Positions 54,795 to 63,627 of a stretch of 64,000 nt of DNA are shown piece by piece. Every line of letters starts with the position of its first letter. The stretch's first letter is position 1. The position numbers were made by a program, and so were the translations under genes. This DNA comes from Natrialba taiwanensis DSM 12281 (lineage in GTDB: Archaea; Halobacteriota; Halobacteria; Halobacteriales; Natrialbaceae): positions 181,543-245,542 of the forward strand of contig NZ_AOIL01000012.1 in NCBI RefSeq assembly GCF_000337595.1. The letters run 5' to 3'. The notes below the pieces were generated by a model, which searched no databases, was not told the DNA's origin, and saw only the letters and a program-made list of their open reading frames with translations.

Positions 54795-55237
54795 CGGGCT
54801 CGCGAATGGCTGCGTTGAGCGCACGGAACCACCCTCGTCTCGATCTTGGACCCGATCATCGCTCGCGCTCCGTTCGAACGTCGATGCGCGGCCGATCGAC
54901 TGAACTCGTCGCCCTCGAACGAATGTTGCCCGTGATACACTTATGGACCCTCGCGTGGTCGGGATCACGCGGTGAGACCCATGAGCACCAGCAACCTACC
55001 CGATCCGGAGAACGTACAGGTTGACGAGCTACAGACCCTGATCGAGAATTTACCGGAGGAGAAACGACAGCAATTGCTCTCCCAACTCGACCTCGGAAAC
55101 GTCGGCGATGTCGGCGGCGGCGATCTCGGACTGTAGACGGCCCAATCTCCGAGGTGAGTCAGGAAAATCGATCCGACACTATCTCCCAATCGCCCTGTTT
55201 ATTCGGCCGACGGCCGTCTGGCCCTTCCCTTCTCCCA
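54795..55237. other. Region downstream of GH32 with one small open frame
   Basis: Contains the short open frame at 54981-55136, described separately. The remainder holds no identified feature. Confidence 0.5.
54981..55136 (+). CDS. Small amphipathic peptide, unknown function
   Basis: A 51-residue frame starting MSTSNLPDPENVQVDEL, with a predicted amphipathic helix (LQTLIENLPEEKRQQLLSQL) and a glycine-rich end. A GGTGAG motif at 54971-54976, complementary to the 16S end, lies 5-10 bases before the ATG, and third positions are G/C-rich. Real gene likely but unproven. Confidence 0.5.
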   Translation: MSTSNLPDPENVQVDELQTLIENLPEEKRQQLLSQLDLGNVGDVGGGDLGL

Positions 55238-56929
55238 TCAGTCGTGCACTAACACGTCAAGAACATCCGTCCCTTCCCGTTCGACCGCCGCCGCGACGGC
55301 GTCTTCGATCTCCGCCGGCCGCTCGACGAGTTCAGCACGCGCCCCGTGGCTCTCGGCGTTTTGGACGATGTCGACCGGCGGTTCGAAGTCCATGCCGACG
55401 AACTCGTGGTCCGCCTCGTCGCCACCGAGCAAGTCGAGCGTGTTGTCCTTGAGGATACGGTAGTTGCGGTTGTCGGGGATGACGACGGTGAGGTCGAGGT
55501 CGTACCTGGCGGCGCTGTAGATCGAGTGGGGGTAGTACAGGTACGAGCCGTCGCCGATGAAGCCGATCACGTTCCTGGGGTCCTCGCGTTGGCTTTCGGC
55601 GACGGCAGCGCCGACGCTCGCGGGCAGGCCGTAGCCGAGGCCGCCGCCCTTGTTCGAGACGTACTGCTCGGGCGTAAAGTCCCAGCGCGCGAGCATGGCG
55701 TACTTCGAGGTGACGCCCTCGTCGACGATGGAGGCGTCCCCGGCCGCGCGCTCCATCGCGTCGACGAGTTCGGCTTTCGACGCGCGGGGATCGTCTTCGG
55801 CGTCGCCCGTTCCCATTTCGGCCATCTTGGCGTCGACCATCTCCGTGACTGCACTGACAGCCTCCAGTCGCTCGTCGACGGCGGCCTCTGAGAGTTTCGG
55901 TCGGACGCGTTCGATGAGGTCCTGCATGACGAGTCCCGGATCGCCGATGACGGCAGCGTCGGCGTGCTGGTTCTTGCCGAGTTCCCAGGCGTCGTCGCCG
56001 ACGTGGATACAGGTCGTCTCGGGATCGACCAGCGCCTCCTCGTGGCGCGTCAGCGTCGTGTTCGTCGAACAGCCGACGAACGCGATGGTGTCGGTATCCA
56101 GCAGCATCGAGGCGAGGTCCTCGTCCGGCGGAACGTAGGACACCCACTGGTCGTGATCGGTCGGGAAGTCCACCTCGCTGGCGAGGATTTCGCCGTGGAC
56201 GCGCGCTCCGGTCGACTCCGCGAGTTCGACCGCCGCGGCGACGGCATCAGCGCCCGAGCGCGCGACGTGGTCCCCGACGACGAGCACCGGGTTCTCGGCC
56301 TCGGCCAGCAGGTCGGCGGCGCGTTCGAGCTGGGCCGGATCGCCGCTGCCCGCGTTCGGAATCGGGCCGAGGCGTTCGGGCTCGGCGTCGAGTTCGGCGA
56401 GCATCACGTCGAGCGGGAGGCCGAGGAAGACGGGTCCCGTCGGCGGCGTCATCGCGACGCGGGCGGCCCGCCGGAGCATCGTCGGCAGCGCCGTCACGTC
56501 GAGCACCTCGTCGGACCACTTGCAGAACTGATCGGCCATCTCGGCTACGTCGCCGGACAGGATCGGTTCCTCGTGGCGGAAGTCCGTACTGTGATTGCCC
56601 GCGGTGACGACCAGCGGAGCACCGGTAACCGACGCAGCGTACAGGTTGCCGAGGCCGTGGGCCAGCCCGGGCGCGATGTGGAGGTTCGCCACGCCCAGCG
56701 GCGTGATCGAGTCGTCGTGGTGGGCGTGATAGCGCCGCGTCTGGGCGTAGCCCGACGCCATCCCGACCGCGATGTCCTCGTGCAGTCCCAGCACGTACTC
56801 GAGGTCGCTGCGACCGATCGCGTCCATCACCGGCAGTTCCGTCGTCCCCGGGTTGCCGAAGACGAACTCGACGCCGTAGGATTCGAGGGCATCGACGAAG
56901 AAATCGGCTCCAGTGTACGCATCCGTCAT
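55238..56929 (-). CDS. Thiamine-pyrophosphate enzyme (acetolactate-synthase/benzoylformate-decarboxylase-like)
   Basis: A 563-residue TPP enzyme. The activating Glu is in GLHEDIAVGMASGYA; the Mg/TPP motif is GDGSYLYYPHSIYSAARYD ... DNRNYRIL; three domains of the family are present. Closest in feel to benzoylformate decarboxylase (MdlC)/ALS-like enzymes. Substrate unresolved. Start is ATG 56929 (MTDAYTGADF). Confidence 0.85.
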   Translation of the reverse strand: MTDAYTGADFFVDALESYGVEFVFGNPGTTELPVMDAIGRSDLEYVLGLHEDIAVGMASGYAQTRRYHAHHDDSITPLGVANLHIAPGLAHGLGNLYAASVTGAPLVVTAGNHSTDFRHEEPILSGDVAEMADQFCKWSDEVLDVTALPTMLRRAARVAMTPPTGPVFLGLPLDVMLAELDAEPERLGPIPNAGSGDPAQLERAADLLAEAENPVLVVGDHVARSGADAVAAAVELAESTGARVHGEILASEVDFPTDHDQWVSYVPPDEDLASMLLDTDTIAFVGCSTNTTLTRHEEALVDPETTCIHVGDDAWELGKNQHADAAVIGDPGLVMQDLIERVRPKLSEAAVDERLEAVSAVTEMVDAKMAEMGTGDAEDDPRASKAELVDAMERAAGDASIVDEGVTSKYAMLARWDFTPEQYVSNKGGGLGYGLPASVGAAVAESQREDPRNVIGFIGDGSYLYYPHSIYSAARYDLDLTVVIPDNRNYRILKDNTLDLLGGDEADHEFVGMDFEPPVDIVQNAESHGARAELVERPAEIEDAVAAAVEREGTDVLDVLVHD

Positions 56930-57093
56930 ACTCGCTCGTGGCACGGGACAGCACATCAAACTGTGTGTTCCGGGCGCTGTGGTTACTCGTAGCCCGTCGG
57001 TTGCCACTCGGACATCCGATCAAGGGCAGCTTCCGATCCCAGCCGATGTGACGCCGGCCGTGGTATTATAGGCTCGTTCGTGGTCCGTCGCGT

Positions 57094-57954
57094 ATGGCCC
57101 TCGCGAGACGCGGCTCCGGTCTCGAGGCGACCATCCGGGCGTTCCTGTCGCAGGTCCACCCCGTGTTCATGTTGCCCCCGCTCGCCGCGTCGCTGTTCGG
57201 TGCTCTCCTCGCCGGCACCGTCGATCCCACACGCGCAGTCGTCCACGTCGTCGCGATGTTCGCCGCGGTCTACACCGCCCACGTCAAGGACGGTTACGTC
57301 GACTTTCATATCCGCGGCGAGGACGACGACCACCCGCTGACCGAGCGCGGCTGCCGACTCGCGCTCGCCCTCTCGACGGCCCTGTTCGCCGGCTGTTGCC
57401 TCCTCCTGTACACACTCGTCGGCTGGCTCCCCCTCGCGCTGACGCTCCCGACGTGGGTCATCGCCTACCACCACGCCCCGCAACTCGATATGAACCCCGT
57501 GACGGCGACGACCGGCTACCCCCTCGGCATCGCCCTCTCGCTTCTCGGCGGTTTCGCGACACAGACCGCCGCGATCGCGGCCGTCCCGCTCGGCTTCGCG
57601 CTCGTCTTCCTCGTCCTCCTCTCCGGCATCAAGGTCATCGACGACGCCCAAGACTACGACTACGACCGGTCGATTCAGAAACGCACCGTCGCCGTCCTCG
57701 TCGGCCCCGCCCGCGCGTACACTCTTGCCTACGGCCTCATGGCGACGGCCCTACTCGTCGTCGTCGCCCTCGCACTCGTCCAGGTCTTTCCGCCGACGGC
57801 AGTGCTCGCCGCACTCGCCTTCGCCGCAGTCGCACTCGTCGCTCGGCGGGCCACGCCTGAACTCGCGACGATGTTACTCATTCGGGGCTCGTACGTCTTT
57901 CTCGCCGTGCTGGTCGCTGCAGTCTGGTTCGAACCGCTCACCGGCGTTTTGTGA
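57094..57954 (+). CDS. UbiA-type prenyltransferase
   Basis: A 286-residue integral membrane enzyme that would attach a prenyl chain to an acceptor such as a quinone ring, heme or lipid precursor. Aspartate-rich motifs fit the family: KDGYVDFHIRGEDDDHP and KVIDDAQDYDYDRS. About eight hydrophobic segments. Divergent from the TPP enzyme. Acceptor not determined. Confidence 0.85.
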   Translation: MALARRGSGLEATIRAFLSQVHPVFMLPPLAASLFGALLAGTVDPTRAVVHVVAMFAAVYTAHVKDGYVDFHIRGEDDDHPLTERGCRLALALSTALFAGCCLLLYTLVGWLPLALTLPTWVIAYHHAPQLDMNPVTATTGYPLGIALSLLGGFATQTAAIAAVPLGFALVFLVLLSGIKVIDDAQDYDYDRSIQKRTVAVLVGPARAYTLAYGLMATALLVVVALALVQVFPPTAVLAALAFAAVALVARRATPELATMLLIRGSYVFLAVLVAAVWFEPLTGVL

Positions 57955-57975
57955 TTGCTTCCCGTCTTGCTGTGC

Positions 57976-59157
57976 CTACGATGCTGTCGAGACAATTTTG
58001 ACCACGTCTCCTTCCTCGAGTTCATAATCCTCGCCGACATCGCGGCCGGATTTGGCGTCGACGGCGTGGAGGTAGCCGTCGCCGATGTCGGAGTGGACGG
58101 CGTAGGCGAGGTCGACGGGGGTCGAGCCGTCGGGGAGGAGGAAGGCGTCGGGGAGGATGTTACCGCTGCCGTCGGACCATTTCGAGGCGTCTTCGACCGG
58201 GTAGGCGGTAAGGTGATCGAGCAGGTCGTAGACGGCGAAGTTCAGGGCGGTCTGCACCCCAGTGCCGTCCCAGTCGACCATCGTTTCTGCGAGCCCCTCG
58301 AGGGCTTCCCGTTGGGCGTCGCTTACGTCATCGCCGATCGCGATGGTCTCGTCGCCGGGATCGTACTCGACGAGGCCGTTGTCCGCAGCTCGTCGGAGCG
58401 CGAGTTCACCTTCTGCCGTGGTTGGAATCACGGGTTTGTCGAGTTCGAGCAGGTGCTCGACGTTTTCCTCGGGGGCGATGTCGATTTTGTTTGCGGCGAC
58501 GACGATCGGTTTCGTGCGCTCGCGAACCAGTCGCGCAAGTTCCTCGCGGTGGTCGTCCTCCCACTGGATGGGGTCCTCGGGGTAGTCCAGTTCCCGCAGG
58601 ACGGTCGCGATCTGTTTCGGCGACGCGCCAAAGCCTGAAAGCATGTCCGCCAGCGCGTCGTCGATGTCGAAGTCGGGCGAGCGGGATTTGCGCTCGATGG
58701 ATTCCCAGTTGCGGTCGACGATACTGGCCAGCCAGAGGTCCATCTCCTCCTCGATGAAGTCGATGTCCTCCAGGGGATCGTGCTCGCCGATATCGACGGG
58801 TTCGCCCTTCTCGTTGGTCCCGCCGGAGGCGTCGACGACGTTGATGATCACGTCCGCGTTCGTGAGTTCGTCGAGGAACTGGTTGCCGAGCCCTTTGCCT
58901 TCGTGGGCACCGGGCACTAGTCCGGCCACGTCGAGCAGTTCGATCGGGACGTAGCGCTTGCCGTCTTCGCAGTTGTCGGCGTTACAGCGCTCGTCGCGCT
59001 CGAGACAGGGGCAGTCGGTGCGGACGTAGCTCACGCCTCGATTGGCGTCGATAGTTGTGAACGGGTAGTTGGCGACATCCACATCGGCCATCGTCGCCGC
59101 CGTGTAGAACGTGGACTTGCCGGCGTTTGGCTTCCCGGCAAGCGCGATCGAAAGCAT
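57976..59157 (-). CDS. ychF: YchF-type (Obg-like) GTP/ATP-binding protein
   Basis: A 393-residue P-loop protein. G1 AGKPNAGKST, the YPFTTIDANRG effector loop, G3 DVAGLVPGAHEGKGLGN, G4 ANKID, and the C-terminal TGS domain (IVSTAS end). Internal cysteines CPCLERDERCNADNC near residues 50-65 are unusual and could bind zinc. Related proteins act on ribosomes and in stress. ATG 59157 (MLSIALAGKP) is used. Convergent with ubiA. Confidence 0.93.
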   Translation of the reverse strand: MLSIALAGKPNAGKSTFYTAATMADVDVANYPFTTIDANRGVSYVRTDCPCLERDERCNADNCEDGKRYVPIELLDVAGLVPGAHEGKGLGNQFLDELTNADVIINVVDASGGTNEKGEPVDIGEHDPLEDIDFIEEEMDLWLASIVDRNWESIERKSRSPDFDIDDALADMLSGFGASPKQIATVLRELDYPEDPIQWEDDHREELARLVRERTKPIVVAANKIDIAPEENVEHLLELDKPVIPTTAEGELALRRAADNGLVEYDPGDETIAIGDDVSDAQREALEGLAETMVDWDGTGVQTALNFAVYDLLDHLTAYPVEDASKWSDGSGNILPDAFLLPDGSTPVDLAYAVHSDIGDGYLHAVDAKSGRDVGEDYELEEGDVVKIVSTAS

Positions 59158-59359
59158 AGTCTGGCGTAGCCCCGTCCGCTCAAATTGTCTTTCGGTTCCT
59201 GTACGGATGAGAGCCGGTACATTCGCTGTGAGACGGTACAGCGTCGAGAGTCGGCGGGACGCTACCGATCGACGACCGGTCGGGACGAGTTCAGTGCTGG
59301 GAGACCTGCCTTCAGGTGAAGGGGGTAGCCTCACCAAACGCGTCGGAGAAGGAGTGATC

Positions 59360-59770
59360 ATGCAGTACAATGACTTCATCGGTGCGGTCCAGAACCGAGC
59401 ACAACTCGATTCACGAGAGGCGGCACTGGGCATCTCCCGGGCGACGCTGACGACGCTCTCCGAGCGCGTTCAGCCGGGAGAAGCCGAGAACCTCGCCGCC
59501 CAGTTACCCGAAGAACTCGGACGCTTCCTCGAGGAAGTCGACGAGGTCGAACGCTTCGACTTCGACGAGTTCGTTTCGCGTGTCGACGACCAGTCGGATG
59601 TCGGCGACGACGATCCGGCAGCGGCCGCGTTTCACGCACAAGTCGTTATCGACGTCGTCGCGGAGGCGGTAACGGCGGGTGCGCTCGACGACATCCGAGA
59701 CCAGTTACCGAGTGACGAGGGGTACAACGATCTCTTCGAACTCGTGGATCAAGAGGAAGGTCCGGCGTAG
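59360..59770 (+). CDS. DUF2267 protein
   Basis: A 136-residue acidic helical protein. MQYNDFIGAVQNRAQLDSREAA and VVAEAVTAGALDDIRDQLP match DUF2267, an uncharacterised family often close to stress genes. A GGAG motif lies 6-9 bases before ATG 59360. Divergent from ychF, with about 200 bases between. Confidence 0.8.
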   Translation: MQYNDFIGAVQNRAQLDSREAALGISRATLTTLSERVQPGEAENLAAQLPEELGRFLEEVDEVERFDFDEFVSRVDDQSDVGDDDPAAAAFHAQVVIDVVAEAVTAGALDDIRDQLPSDEGYNDLFELVDQEEGPA

Positions 59771-59947
59771 GGGACCAGTAGTGACCGGCTGGTCTTTCTT
59801 CAGTTTCGATTCGCCGACTCGTTCACAGCGGTCGAGGCCTTAATACGGCAACCTGTACAGCCGGAACGTCTTGGGCGGGTATCGCAAGGAGTGTAGTGGT
59901 GGGATGACTGGACGGTTGACCGATCGGCGAGTGGCCGCGTCTCGGGG

Positions 59948-60442
59948 ATGGAGGTGGCACTCGACCGGCCGATGAGTGGGATTGAGATCGGACCGGATTT
60001 CGTGTCCGCTGGGGTCGCACTCGTGGTGACGGTTGGGCTGGGGCTCGTCGCACACGAGTGGACGCACGCACTCGTCCTGTGGAGTGGCCGGATCGAGTTC
60101 ACGATCTCGTATCTCCCGGGACGAGCGAGTGGAATCGCGGGTGTTCTCGCGAGTTGTCCGTGGGCAGTTGTCCGCCCGCGACCGAACGGAACGGAGCCGC
60201 CCTGGGTCTTGCGGGTTGCAGCACTCGCCCCGCTGTCGCTTGCGCTCCCGATCTTCGTGTTCGGTTTCGGCGTTGCACCTGCCCCTGTTGCGCTTGTCGA
60301 CTCTCCCGTCGGGACGGCAATCGCAATTGGCTGGCTTGCGTGTGCGATACCGAGTCCACAGGATTTCTCGGTCGCGTTCTACGCACACCGGGTTCTCGAG
60401 ACGAAGGCGGCCACGGCGGAGTCAGTGTCCCGTGTGAAGTGA
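59948..60442 (+). CDS. Membrane HExxH protein (M50/DUF3267-like)
   Basis: A 164-residue membrane protein with H36-E-W-T-H40 in its first helix and a later conserved DFS near residue 142, the arrangement of a membrane zinc protease or DUF3267-type protein. Four hydrophobic segments. The zinc role is inferred from the motif. Possible later start at 59972. Confidence 0.6.
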   Translation: MEVALDRPMSGIEIGPDFVSAGVALVVTVGLGLVAHEWTHALVLWSGRIEFTISYLPGRASGIAGVLASCPWAVVRPRPNGTEPPWVLRVAALAPLSLALPIFVFGFGVAPAPVALVDSPVGTAIAIGWLACAIPSPQDFSVAFYAHRVLETKAATAESVSRVK

Positions 60443-60865
60443 CGGTCGCCGGGTTCGCTGTGGCTCCGTCTCGCTATCTCTTTGTGAGGACAATCGAGGG
60501 GCTAAAAAGTATGTCTGGTGTGTAGGACGGCGGGCACACAGCCACGAATGCCCGCCGCCATCGATTGAGCAGAGTGTTCCACCGGCACTCGCAGTATTCG
60601 GTAGCCAATGCGTCGCGGGGTCGGCTTCAACGCCGACAATTGGAGTAACGGTCTGTACACTAATTAATCTAATTGTTGCGTCTAATATCCTGCTTTGCCG
60701 GATATAAGCAAACAATCGTACGGGATATAACCCTATTGTGGATCGGATACTGGATATTGGCATAACAGAATCCGATTCAGTGACGATTCGTAGACAACGA
60801 TCGGCGTTCGGTACGAATTCCACGTCGAATACGGCGCGAAAGACCGCTCCCCGAAGCGGGCGTTC
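60443..60865. other. Intergenic region with hairpins and TATA-like elements
   Basis: 423 bases with no credible gene. It holds two hairpins, CGGCGGGCA 60528-60536 with TGCCCGCCG 60549-60557 and GTCGGC 60620-60625 with GCCGAC 60632-60637, an AT-rich stretch at 60656-60760 with GATATAA elements, and the terminator-like hairpin of katE at 60844-60859. Confidence 0.55.
60844..60859 (-). terminator. Terminator-like hairpin after katE
   Basis: On the minus strand CCGCT-TCGGGG-AGCGG followed by TCTTTC, seven bases past the katE stop. Five-pair stem only. Confidence 0.4.
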
Positions 60866-63151
60866 CTACGCCGGTACCGTTTCCAGATCTCGGTCCCAGT
60901 GGCGATGCGCTGCAACTGCATCGACAACCGCCGTGATGAACTCGTCGAGGTCGTCGTTACGACACGTCACGACACCAGCGTCAGAGACGAGTTCACCGTC
61001 GGCCGCGAGTTCGATATTCGGCAGGTCGACCGACTCGAAGAGATCCGTTCCGTCGCCCAGAGCGGCGATCGGTTTGTGGTGTTTGAACGCTTCCTCGATG
61101 AACTGTTTCGGTTCGCCCTGTTGGGCCAGCGCGTCGACGCTGTCGCTGCCGCCGGGAACGACGATCGCATCGAAGACGACGGAGGTCGCCGTCACGTGAT
61201 TCTGATCGGCATCGACGGAGTCTCCATCCGTTCCCGCCTTCTCTCCGACGACCTTCGAGATGATCTTGGTCCGTGCCCCCGCATCGTCCAGTGCCGACTG
61301 AAGCCGTTTGACGTGCTCGTCCTCGAAGCCATCATCAAGGAGGATCGCAACCGTTCGTGTCTCGATCGAATCCGCCGTCCGGTTTTCCATGCTCAGTGAC
61401 GGGTCCTCCTCGTCGTGCTCCGAGAGTTCGTCTCCCGGTGATTCGGGCGGTTCGACGCCGATGCCCTTCGCGACTCGGTTTGCGAACTCGTGATCGACGT
61501 TATTGAAGAGGTCGTAGACGACGCGCTCGCGGATCTCCATGCGGTCGACCTTGTTGAGTTCGAAGTGAGCGGCCTTGACGATGTGTCGTTTCTCGGGCTC
61601 GGTCATGCTGTTCCAGAACAGTCGCGCCTGGTCGAAGTGTTCCTGAAAGCTCTCGCTGCGATTTCGGATCTTCTTCCCGTCGATCCGTTCGGCGTGGTGT
61701 TCGTAGCCGCCCTCCTCCTCCGTGGCCTCCTGCGGATCGTCGTCGTCGATCGAGTTCGGCTTGTAGGTGGCCTCGCCCTCGTTGATCTCCTGGCGCATGA
61801 AGCCGGCGCGCTGGTTGTTGTGTCGTTCCGCGATGGGACGGTTGATCGGGATCTCGTCCCAGTTGGCGCTGTTGAATCGATTGAGCTGCGTGTCCTGGTA
61901 GGAGAACAATCGACCCTGGAGAAGCGGATCGTTCGTGAAGTCGATCCCCGGAACGACGTTGCCCGGGTGGAACGCCACTTGCTCGACTTCGGCGAAGAAG
62001 TTGTCCGGCCGTTCGTTCAGCACCATCTTCCCGATCGGCCTGACTGGAACCTCCGTCTCGGGGATGATCTTCGTCGGGTCGAGCAGGTCGAAGTCGAACT
62101 GATCCGCATCGTCCTCCTCGACAATCTGGACGCCGAGTTCCCACTCGGGCTCGTATCCCTCGTCGATGATGTCGTAGAGCCCTTCGCGGTTGAAGTCGGG
62201 GTTCTTGCCGGCGATCTTCTGGGTTTCGTCCCAGACGAGCTGGTTCGTCCCGAGCTTTGGCGTCCAGTGGAACTTGACGAACCGCGACTCGCCCTCGTCG
62301 TTGACGAATCGGAACGTGTGGACGCCAAAGCCCTGCATCATCCAGTAGGCACGGGGCAACGCCCGCCCGGAGAGCAGCCACATGAGCATGTGCGTGATCT
62401 CCGGTTTGAGCGAGGCGAAGTCCCAGAACGTGTCGTGAGCGGAGGCAGCCTGTGGAACCGCGTCGTCGGGTTCGGGCTTGATGGCGTGCACTAGGTCCGG
62501 AAACTCCATCGCATCCTGAATGAAGAATACCGGGATGTTGTTCCCGACCAAGTCCCAGTTCCCGTCCTCGGTGTAGAATTTGGTGGCAAAGCCCCGCACG
62601 TCGCGGACCGTATCCGCGGAACCGCGCGAACCGACGACCGTCGAGAACCGGGTGAACACCGGCGTCTTCTGGCCGGGGTCCTGCAGGAAGGACGCCTTCG
62701 TAATCTCCGAAATGTCGTCGTACTCGCCCAGATCGGGATCGTCGTAGGGCTGGAAGTAGCCGTGCGCGCCCGTCCCGCGGGCGTGGACGACTCTCTCCGG
62801 GATCGACTCGTGGTCGAACTGGGTCATCTTCTCCCGGAAGTGGAAGTCGTCCATGATCGTCGGCCCGCGCTCGCTCGCCTTCAGCGAGTTGTCGGTATCG
62901 GTCACCCGTACGCCGTGGTCCGTCGTCAGGTACTCACCATCCGCATCCTCCCGGACCTCGTCGAGTTGGTCCTGCTTGCTCTCCTCGTCAAGGTCGTCTC
63001 CCCGACCGTCGCTCGTCCCGGTCGAATCGTCCGAACCCGATCCGTCCGTCCGAATCGGCTCTGGATCACTCCGCTGGTCGTCCGGTCGCGTCGCTGTCTC
63101 GAACGCGTCCGGATCAGTTGCGTTCTCGTGCGATGAGTCGTCGTCAGCCAT
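60866..63151 (-). CDS. katE: Large-subunit catalase KatE with C-terminal PfpI-like domain
   Basis: A 761-residue clade II heme catalase (HPII type) that splits hydrogen peroxide. Catalytic His H123 in ERVVHARGTGAHG, the distal Asn in GNNIPVFFIQDA, and the heme Tyr in GRLFSYQDTQ. After about residue 590 comes a DJ-1/PfpI-like domain (TVAILLDDGFEDEHV, VPGGSDSV) as in E. coli HPII. The first 70 residues are an acidic repeat. Large-subunit catalases are less frequent than KatG in haloarchaea. Confidence 0.95.
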   Translation of the reverse strand: MADDDSSHENATDPDAFETATRPDDQRSDPEPIRTDGSGSDDSTGTSDGRGDDLDEESKQDQLDEVREDADGEYLTTDHGVRVTDTDNSLKASERGPTIMDDFHFREKMTQFDHESIPERVVHARGTGAHGYFQPYDDPDLGEYDDISEITKASFLQDPGQKTPVFTRFSTVVGSRGSADTVRDVRGFATKFYTEDGNWDLVGNNIPVFFIQDAMEFPDLVHAIKPEPDDAVPQAASAHDTFWDFASLKPEITHMLMWLLSGRALPRAYWMMQGFGVHTFRFVNDEGESRFVKFHWTPKLGTNQLVWDETQKIAGKNPDFNREGLYDIIDEGYEPEWELGVQIVEEDDADQFDFDLLDPTKIIPETEVPVRPIGKMVLNERPDNFFAEVEQVAFHPGNVVPGIDFTNDPLLQGRLFSYQDTQLNRFNSANWDEIPINRPIAERHNNQRAGFMRQEINEGEATYKPNSIDDDDPQEATEEEGGYEHHAERIDGKKIRNRSESFQEHFDQARLFWNSMTEPEKRHIVKAAHFELNKVDRMEIRERVVYDLFNNVDHEFANRVAKGIGVEPPESPGDELSEHDEEDPSLSMENRTADSIETRTVAILLDDGFEDEHVKRLQSALDDAGARTKIISKVVGEKAGTDGDSVDADQNHVTATSVVFDAIVVPGGSDSVDALAQQGEPKQFIEEAFKHHKPIAALGDGTDLFESVDLPNIELAADGELVSDAGVVTCRNDDLDEFITAVVDAVAAHRHWDRDLETVPA

Positions 63152-63279
63152 GGCCAGTACCGCTTCAACGAACGGGCCCCTAATGCTCGTCCAGTCATTT
63201 GCTTGCAGCGAGCACGGTGAGCTCGAGACGGCTATTCGAAAACGAGTGCCGGTCGGAGGCGGCCCCAGTCACTCTCACC

Positions 63280-63627
63280 TCAGAGAGACCGTTGATAGCC
63301 ACACTCTGGACAGCGGAGTTCACCGTCGATGAGGAGCACTCGACTGCGCTCACAGTAGGCGCACGGCCCCCCGATCGAGATATCCGCAACCTGTGCCACT
63401 GCAACGAGCGTTCGTTGTACCTGTACGAGTTGCTGCTCGATCTCCGCCAGCCGCTCGGCGGTTGCTCTTTCAGGATGTTCCTCACCTTGACGCCGCCCTG
63501 AACTCGACTCACCGCTTCCGTCGGTTTCCGGCTCGGTTGGCGATTCAGACTCAGGCTCGGACGTAGACTCAGACCCGGACTCAGATTCCCTCACTGACTC
63601 CGAATCGAACGAACGGTGGACTGTCAT
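63280..63627 (-). CDS. Small zinc-ribbon protein with S/E repeat N-terminus
   Basis: A 115-residue protein. The N-terminal half is a S/E/P/T repeat, followed by a helix (AERLAEIEQQLVQVQRTLV) and a C-terminal zinc ribbon CAYC ... CPECG. A GTTTTAGC box is about 28 bases before ATG 63627, which favours this start over 63765. It is upstream of katE on the same strand by 128 bases. Confidence 0.65.
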   Translation of the reverse strand: MTVHRSFDSESVRESESGSESTSEPESESPTEPETDGSGESSSGRRQGEEHPERATAERLAEIEQQLVQVQRTLVAVAQVADISIGGPCAYCERSRVLLIDGELRCPECGYQRSL

